Positions 55,049 to 64,000 of a stretch of 64,000 nt of DNA are shown here, in pieces. The position numbers and the translations under genes are program-made. Each line of letters opens with the position of its first letter. Position 1 is the first letter of the stretch. The notes beneath the pieces were generated by a model. That model was given only the letters and a program-made list of their open reading frames with translations. It was not told where the DNA came from and ran no database searches. This stretch comes from Sistotremastrum niveocremeum HHB9708 (Eukaryota > Basidiomycota > Agaricomycetes > Sistotremastrales > Sistotremastraceae), in contig KV419396.1 in assembly GCA_001630475.1 (NCBI GenBank), positions 310,001 to 374,000 on the forward strand. Direction: 5' to 3'.

Positions 55049-57559
55049 ATGTCGTTATATCAGCACCCTGGACCCTACGCTGGATACACGAATCAAGGTC
55101 AGGCTGTAGGCTACGGTGGTTACCCCCCTCAACCCCATCAAGCAGCTCCTATGGACCCGCACACTTTTCGCCAGTTTTTCTCTTCTCAACTGGCGCATCT
55201 CAACTTCAATTCCCGACCGATTATTCAGAACTTGTCGATGATTGCGCAGGAGTACGCGCGCATGTCGCACGTTGTTGTCCAGTGTATAGAGGCACATATC
55301 AGAATGGTGAGTAGGGGCCCCTATAACAGCGAGTCCTCAGTCCTCTCTTTGTGCCCCCCAAACCAGCGTAGAAATAATGTAAATAGTGTCCGAGTGTGCC
55401 GCCTGAGTTTAGATAGTTGCCTTTCCAAATGCTTCGTGAGGACTCGCTGTCCCGATCGAGGCGTTATTTCCTTTTTCCTCTCTGCTTGAAGCGTTGCTGA
55501 CTGTTCCCTTCGAATTGCCTTTCTCGGCTATTTTCCGGATATGGCAATAGGTTCCCGCGAGCGTCAAATTACCCGCACTTTACTTGATGGACGCTATCTC
55601 CAAAAATATCTACAATCCTTATGCGAGCGCGTTTTCGCAACATGTTGATCGCATTTTCATCGACGCATACGACCAAGTTGATCCCCAAACCCGGGGCAAG
55701 ATGGAAGAAATGCTCTGGACTTGGCGGACCGGTTCCCCGACTCGGAAGGAGCTCTTTGGCGTTGTTCCGCAACACACAATCGAGAATCACGTCAAGGCCA
55801 AGAGGTCTTCCTTGGGATCAGTTGAACGTGTATGTGACTTTTTGTTCTGTCATCTTGAGCTCTCACATATTTCCTGCCATCTTTCAGGCCCCTCCACCTC
55901 AACCCCGTGCAGCTACCAGGAGCCAAGTACTGACTGAAATTGATGTCCTTCTGGCCCTGAAAGAACAGTTTCGGAATAATAACCCATACGATGAGCAGTC
56001 AGCATCGCATATCGAGGTTCTTCGTCAGGTACGCCGCGTTCTGACGTTCATACATAAAGCTGACCCCCGCGCTAGCTGAAAGCCCTTGTCCAAAACTCGA
56101 CAGTTTCGCAAGTCGAACTCAGTGCTATAATGACGCAATTGCAGAGTCTAAATCAGGTACCCGCGCAAACGAGACCGACTGTATCCCAGGCTGTAGCAGG
56201 AATCGCGAATCCTGGACCTTCGGTATCAGCCTTTCCACCAGTTTCAAATGGTAATATATATCATGCAAATGTATCGCCCGTACCGACCCCACCTTTCCCT
56301 GTGCCTTTCGAATCTGCCCCGCGCCCCCAGGTGTCTACTGCGTCATCATCTATTCCGCGCGAGTTGCGCGCATTTTTGGGGCAGCTTGCGCCCACTACCA
56401 GTGCTCCCGTTCAGTCACACCCCGAAGCTCCGTTGCAGGGTGGTGCCGGGTTCTCGAATTTACTAAGCTCTCTAGTTAAGGCGGGGGTGGTACAAGCGCC
56501 TGACAGGCCACGCTCTGGTACGCCATTGGGTGCTGGTCGAGCTGCCACGAGTACACCAGAGAAAGTCAGGACGGAAGATCAGCAGAGGATTGCAATGCTT
56601 GAATATATGGCGCGCGTACGAGGTATTCGACTGAAGTTGACCAACGCAGAGATCAGCAGGTATGGGTTCGTTCAATTTTGGCTGCATCGCAGAATTACTG
56701 ACGCCGTGAACAGACAACGACCACAAATATTACCCTTTTTGTACGACCGTCAGCCTGCTCAGTGCAAGCAATGTGCCATCAGATTCCCGGAAAGCTTGAT
56801 TGGCAAAAAACAGATGGATAACCATCTTGATATGCATTTCAGGCAAAATCGACGAGTGAATCAGAACGTCGGTCGAGGTCACAGTCGGAGTTGGTTTATT
56901 GGTGTTGATGTTAGTCCCTTCAACCTTTTGCACATTCAAAGTCTAATGCATTTTCTTGCAGAATTGGATACATGACGTTTCAGAGACTACTAAGGGCAAC
57001 GTTCGTGATGGGGCTAATGCATCGAAGACGGCTGCGGCCGAAGCTGCGGAGAGAGAAGCCAGACTGCGAAAGTCGTTTGTCGTGATACCTCCGGGAGACG
57101 AGGCAAAGCCTATATCATGTCCCATTTGTAAGGAAACCATCATGTCTGAATTCTTAGAAGAGGAAGAGGATTGGGTGTGGCGAAATGCCGTGAATGTCCA
57201 GGGCAAGGTATGTATAGTTTTCTGGACACTTTTGATCTATATCTGACCTTTCGTCTTCAAAGATCTACCATGCAACCTGCCACGCCGACGCGTCGGTTTC
57301 CGCAAACCCCTTGGTAGCACGTCTGAGACAACAAGCAGGAGTGGGAGGTGTGCGCAGTCGATCGGGAACCCCTGAACCTTCGTCACAAAAATATGATGTT
57401 GAACAAGTCCTTAAATCTCTTGAGCCAAGAACAGCGGGACTAAAACGTAAGGTTGATGATGACCGTGCCGATATTAAGCAGGAGCCAGACGGCACCCCGC
57501 CTTCTAAAAAGCTGCTAACGATACCCTCTCTGCGTGATGAACAACCTCTCGTGTTATGA
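55049..57559 (+). CDS. PCF11: Pre-mRNA cleavage complex factor Pcf11
   Basis: Pcf11 binds the Ser2-phosphorylated RNA polymerase II tail and links 3'-end cleavage to termination. After a Tyr/Pro-rich start (MSLYQHPGPYAGYTNQGQAV) the CTD-interacting domain follows: FSSQLAHLNFNSRPIIQNLS, a long intron (about 55306-55550), then VPASVKLPALYLMDAISKNI, AFSQHVDRIFIDAYDQVD and MLWTWRTGSPTRKELFG. A Pro/Ala-rich middle leads to the first zinc site, QPAQCKQCAIRFPESLIGKK with MDNHLDMHFRQNRR and SRSWFIGVDDWI. The second is ISCPICKETIMSEFLEEEED with YHATCHADA. Both Cys/His sets are complete. The C-terminus has LKRKVDDDRADIKQEPDG. About nine introns; stop TGA at 57557-57559. Order of domains matches yeast and animal Pcf11. 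Confidence 0.86.
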
Positions 57560-58069
57560 CCTTTCGTTCAGGGACTTTCGCTTGTTTCGGAGCTTCGGAT
57601 CAATAGCTAAGCATATTCTTATTAGACACATAAGTTACATCCAGTCTATGCTCTCTTACTTTACATCCTCCACATTGTATTCTTAGTCCACATGCATGCA
57701 TAAATTCACAAATCATACCGATGCTTCTGAAAGTGTCAAATGACATTGTTTGCTTCCGATCTGTGTTCAATTGACCCAAACAAGAAATATGGCTCTCAAG
57801 CGGAGTCAAGCAAGCGGACTCGGAGGGTCATCTGTCCGCAATGTGTTCTCGCACGCACCCTTGCATTCTCGCATGGTGACACCCAGTGTTCTTTTATTTC
57901 GATTCATGGTGGAACCAGACTGTCTCGGCAACACGCACTGCAATACCCGATCAACTGGAGAACCGCCTACGGGAGGGCCCCCGTCCCGCTCAGATGAACG
58001 TGCTACTGCATATAAATGATCAATAAAAGGAGTCGTGACTCGATGTCCACTACCTGAAGCCTGCAACAG
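57560..58069. other. Intergenic: PCF11 3' end and esterase 1 promoter
   Basis: About 510 bases. Overlapping 80-90 codon open stretches at 57740-58019 show no domain or splice-joined continuation. A TATAAATG sequence lies near 58011. No gene is called. Confidence 0.4.
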
Positions 58070-60142
58070 ATGTACACCCGCCTGATTTCACTCATTATTC
58101 TCGGCATTGGGCTTACTCGTGCCTCGAATCCCACTGTGAAACTGGGGAAGACCACTCTGATAGGTCTCGACATGCCGGGAGTTCATGGAGAGTTCTTTGG
58201 AGGAATCCCTTTCGCGAAGCCGCCTATTGGCGAGTTACGGTTTGAACCACCTGTGCTGGAAACAACTCTTCAAGGTGGAATTCTGAACGCATCTGAATTC
58301 GGCGTGCCCTGCATACAAATTCCCGTAGGCCCACGTCTTGATGCGCCCCTAGAAGACAAAAAATGAGATTAATCATATACAGTCAGCCAGCGGGATGTCT
58401 GAGGATTGTTTGACGGTGAACGTTTTCAGACCACAAGGGCTGACCTCGAAGTCTAGACTGCCCGTTATGGTCTGGATTTACGGTGGAGGATTTATTGGTA
58501 AGGGGTTATACTGGTCCTCTGCGGATTCAAGACTGATGTGTTTCAAATGGCAGCGGGTTCTGCATCTATCTATAATGGCAGTTTGATCGTCCAGCAGAGT
58601 ATAACCCGTGTAGGTGGACGTCGACTTTTTTTCTTGTCATCAATCTCAATTACTTTCGAGGGGACGCCTATAATATTTGTCAATCTGAATTATAGGCTTG
58701 GGACCCTAGGATTTCCAACGGGATCGGAAGCTCAGTCCAAAGGAGCCCTCAATCTTGGCCTGAAAGACCAGCTTACAGCTCTCGAATGGGTGCACACAAA
58801 CATCGGGGCGTTCGGAGGAGATAATTCCCGAGTAAGTACACTTGAAACATTGTATGAATTGCGGGCGTTGAATTCGAGTTTCTCCGGAAGGTGACTATTT
58901 TCGGAGAGAGTGCAGGTGCCATCTCTATAGCGGACCTCTTCTTGAACTCCAAGCTTGAACGATTCGTGAGAGCTGCTGTACGAACGGGTTTTTCCTGATC
59001 CTTTATTGAAGCTAATCGCGCAAACAAAGATTCTTGAGTCTGGTTCCCCAGCAACCACATCCTTGTTCACTTCGGAAAGTGGGACAAGCCTTTGGCAGAC
59101 CTTTGCTCGAGCAGTTCCTGCCTGCGCTTCAGCCAATTTGAATAACACCTTCGGATGTCTCAAATCTGCTAGTGTCGCAGACATTATAAGCGCAACTTCC
59201 ACCGCTTCGAAAAGCTCAACCCAAGACTTTGCGTTCGTTCCTGTTATTGATGGCGAGGGAGGGATGATCCCCGTTTTGCCGTCCGTCCTTCAATCTCGAG
59301 GTTTAGTCTCTCGCATCCCTTTCATCGCAGGGACGAACCTCGACGAGGGTGAGGCTGCCTTCGGTCTTTATTCATGCCCGACTTCATTGCTTATCTCTCT
59401 ATATTAGGCACCCTCTTCACAGACCAGACTGTCAACTCATCCGCCGGTGTAGAGAACGGACTCCTAGAGACGCAGATGCCATCCACGTTCCCCCTCCCTA
59501 TATTGCAAAGTGCTGTGGCGCGTATTCTGGATTTGTATCCCGACGACCCCTCACTCGGGAGTCCTTTCAGCACTGGTAATGAGACTTTTGGTCTCAGCAG
59601 TCAGTACAAACGAGCCGCAGCTATAAATGGTGATATGAATTTTCAGGCTCTTCGAAGGGCCTGGATTCAATCAGCCACAAGCCACGGGGTCGGGGTATAT
59701 GGATATCTCTTCACCGACCCCCAACCTAATTCAGGTGCCTTGGGAGGTCAGTTGCCGTGAATATCGAAGTGCTCGCCGAGGTGCTAATTTTATCTGACGC
59801 CGCAGTCTCTCACAGCAAGGAAATAGTGTACGTGTTCGGCGTACAAGCGTTGACCGGGGATCCAGCGGTTGCACTCCTCAGCGTTCAGATGATGGACTAC
59901 TGGATCTCCTTTGCCGTGTCCTTGAATCCTAATGATGGGAAAGGTTCGAAGCGTAAGTGGAGCTCGGTCTGCACTGTGGTCCAGGGTTTCATTCAATTGC
60001 AGGCCCTTTCTGGTCTCCGTATACCTCTACAAATCAGGAGATAATTCAACTGAACAGCGCCAACCTCACTATGATCCCTGATAATTACAGGAAAGAACAA
60101 ATATCGTTCATAAATTCGGAACCTCTTCTTTTCCATCATTGA
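58070..60142 (+). CDS. Secreted type-B carboxylesterase/lipase, copy 1
   Basis: Alpha/beta-hydrolase that cleaves carboxylic esters outside the cell. A signal peptide ([18 protein letters not shown]) precedes [34 protein letters not shown] and [11 protein letters not shown] (oxyanion hole) follow, then [16 protein letters not shown] and [14 protein letters not shown] with the nucleophile Ser. The acidic residue is expected in [12 protein letters not shown] and the His in [13 protein letters not shown]. The end is [31 protein letters not shown] with TGA at 60140-60142. About nine introns, for example 58326-58379, 58498-58553, 58610-58661, 58832-58893, 58980-59028, 59350-59407, 59746-59806 and 59954-60002. 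The intron at 58980-59028 begins right after the codons for FVRAA. All triad residues are present. Copy 2 lies downstream in the same direction. Confidence 0.87.
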
Positions 60143-60689
60143 CAATTTGACATTTTTACTGTAACTAAATGAATCGACGTTGTCTATCATCTGCTATCCT
60201 GGGGCTACTCGAGGTTCATGTCATGCCAAAACACGAGCTGGGCTGATTCTTGAGCTCATGAGGTTGACTCTGAAAATAGAGTGACGGTTACAGCGCTGCG
60301 AACAAACAAACAAACAACCGCCTTGAAGCACTCACTTGATCACTCACTCACAGTAACTTATTCCTGGAGTGAACGCCATCGCTCTAAGAGCACCTAGCTC
60401 ATCCTCATGCCCCAGTGTTAATATCGTGATGGAAATGGCCTGTATTGGAATTCTGGAAGGAAGCTCCTCAAGTTAGCTCCCATGCGCCCGGGCACCAGTC
60501 GCCCATCCTTGCTGCTGCGGTTTGAATTTTGGCTTAAACTATTGTGGTATCGTCCCCGCTTCCGAGCATTCGCCCGAGGTGTGCCACACAACGGGATAGA
60601 TTCTCCCCGAGCCTCTTAACTGACCGTGAAGTTGGCATGAACAATATAAATCTCTATCGAGATGCTATCCAAGTGAATGTCTGCCAACG
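60143..60689. other. Intergenic between the two esterases
   Basis: About 547 bases. An AAAC microsatellite lies at about 60297-60317 and a TATAAAT-type TATA box near 60646. This spacer does not resemble the region upstream of copy 1 by eye. Confidence 0.45.
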
Positions 60690-62767
<2,078 letters not shown>

Positions 62768-62818
62768 GGTTATACAAATATATTTGTGTTGTTTTACATG
62801 AGTGCCTGCGTTGGGAAC

Positions 62819-63808
62819 CTACTTGCTCAGGCGATCCAGATACGCCTTCCAACCTTCTGCTTGATACCTTTGAGCCTGTTTTCTTATTGCATCCACATCA
62901 TCACCATTTCCGTATATCCCACGTCCAACGATGATCACATCACATCCCGCATCTGTTATGACATTCTTCGGCGTTCGGTACTGTTGGCCCATACCATCTC
63001 CTTGCACATCCAGTCCAACTCCAGGCGTGAGAATAAGAAAATCTTCGCCATGCGAGGTATCGTGAGACCCAATGGTTTCCATCCGTCTTTGTGCAATGAA
63101 GCCAATGACAAAATCAGGCCTTTGACGGGCCATTTGCACGGCACGCGTTGTGTATTCTCCGGTCGCGAGGTTGTCCTTGGTACTCATCTCGGCGAGTAAT
63201 AGTAAACCACGCCCTAACGGCAGGCCAACTGATGCCAGACCCTCTACGATAGAAGGTCCAGGGACCGGGTGCGCGTTTACTATGTGCGCCCAGTTAGCGA
63301 TTTTGTGGACGCCTTTAGCATATTGCAATTTAACAGTGTTGCCTATGATGAAAGTTAGATCTGTTGAAGAAGATCTAATCACTCGATAACTTTACCAATG
63401 TCCGCAAATTTTCGATCCTCAAAGATGAGGAAATCGTGGCGTTCGCTGAGAGCCTTCAGCTCGGCCAGTAATTGATCGTCGAAATCTTCAATGATATCAA
63501 CGTGTGTCTAGAGGGCAATCTGTTCGGGATGGTCAAATTAACAAGACTTCCAAATTAATCACCTTGATAAGACAGACATATGGGCCAACCGTGTCGATGA
63601 TACTTAGGAAAGATTGCTTCTGCGCAACATCCACGCTAACGCAAAGGTTGGACTTTTTCCGGTCCATCACCTCCAGAAGGGCCTTTGCAGCGCCATTCGA
63701 ATGTCTCTTTGATCTATCAACATAAGACGAAGACTTTGGATCCTTTAATCGGTCTTGAGTGGCATGAAGGAGACGTTGGCTCTGAGATCATACATAAACG
63801 TTGCTCAT
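62819..63808 (-). CDS. URA3: Orotidine 5'-phosphate decarboxylase
   Basis: Last step of de novo UMP synthesis: removes CO2 from orotidine 5'-phosphate in the cytosol. A tiny first exon (MSN) joins [20 protein letters not shown] across an intron at about 63747-63799; this splice is the only way to give the conserved start a methionine. Next come [46 protein letters not shown], and the catalytic motif [14 protein letters not shown] (Asp/Lys/Asp set, split by an intron at about 63347-63400). [46 protein letters not shown] and [13 protein letters not shown] (phosphate site) follow, ending YLDRLSK with TAG at 62819-62821. Length about 280 residues. It is convergent with esterase copy 2. Confidence 0.94.
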
Positions 63809-63893
63809 CTCGACCACAACAAGTTTTCACGGAGATTAGCGGAAATCGGATCTCGTTTAGCGGCTTCTTGCACTGACAACTGAAAGTACTGAA
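63809..63893. promoter_or_regulatory. Divergent promoter URA3 / next gene
   Basis: Only about 85 bases separate the URA3 start and the next plus-strand ATG, so transcription starts must be very close together or overlap. Confidence 0.35.
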
Positions 63894-64000
63894 ATGTCGA
63901 CTACTGCCATTCGGGAACGAGACGAGGATGAGGAGCCTACGAGAGAGGCCAAAAAGGCTCGTACTGATGCGGCTGACACACCGGTCGAGGGTTTGGAGGG
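63894..64000 (+). CDS. Start of a plus-strand gene, 3'-partial, unknown
   Basis: Open frame from ATG 63894 to the window end: MSTTAIRERDEDEEPTREAK, then KARTDAADTPVEGLEG. Charged, nuclear-style N-terminus with a KKAR patch. Too short to assign a family. Confidence 0.5.
   Translation, partial: MSTTAIRERDEDEEPTREAKKARTDAADTPVEGLE

Noticed and set aside
57740-58019. Overlapping 80-90 codon open frames before esterase copy 1
   Set aside because: Three frames are open at once with no conserved motif; treated as promoter sequence.

Overview
This window is nuclear DNA of a filamentous basidiomycete, most likely a mushroom-forming agaricomycete. Every conserved gene is cut by several short introns (about 45-60 nt, GT...AG), genes are packed a few hundred bases apart on both strands, and the protein families are typical of that group: GH18 chitinase with a Ser/Thr-rich linker, tandem type-B carboxylesterases, tyrosine-kinase-like kinases with a four-helix N-terminal domain, and fungal-only Mdm10 and Pkr1. 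Species cannot be named from the sequence. Gene models below were spliced by eye, so exon edges are the least certain part.

Layout: 1-9.8 kb holds glycogen branching enzyme (5' end outside the window), a Pex14-like peroxin, an ACT-domain protein resembling the CASTOR arginine sensors, and the sulfite reductase flavoprotein subunit. 10-19.2 kb holds small conserved genes: an unnamed coiled-coil protein, a GDP-fucosyltransferase-like membrane protein, a mitochondrial protein, GINS subunit Psf3, Pkr1, SmG, a low-complexity RGG protein, and Mdm10. 19.3-27.5 kb is a tandem array of three related minus-strand genes, each with an N-terminal helical (HeLo/MLKL-N-like) domain and a C-terminal TKL kinase domain; the third looks like a pseudokinase. 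27.7-32.5 kb has TAF9, a 2.3 kb gene-poor stretch containing five tandem hairpin-rich repeat units, and Sec12.

33-34.8 kb is a secreted chitinase. 34.8-37.2 kb is repeat-rich, contains a 655-base assembly gap, and carries two copies of a small inverted-end repeat. 37.2-46.2 kb holds a Mum2/WTAP-like coiled-coil protein, an Srk1/Rck2-type kinase, a NIPA-type magnesium transporter, a proline/serine-rich protein and a Ran1/Pat1-type kinase. 46.6-57.6 kb holds a polyol dehydrogenase, an unrecognised acidic nuclear-type protein, mitochondrial EF-G2 (Mef2), Ste14 methyltransferase, ribosomal protein L9 and the termination factor Pcf11. 58-64 kb has two tandem secreted carboxylesterases, URA3, and the first codons of a further plus-strand gene.

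Most neighbours are unrelated housekeeping genes sharing short divergent promoters or convergent ends, so I see no biosynthetic cluster. The two parts that look like more than ordinary housekeeping are the helical-domain kinase array (19.3-27.5 kb) and the tandem repeat array with changing but still paired stems (29.5-30.2 kb).
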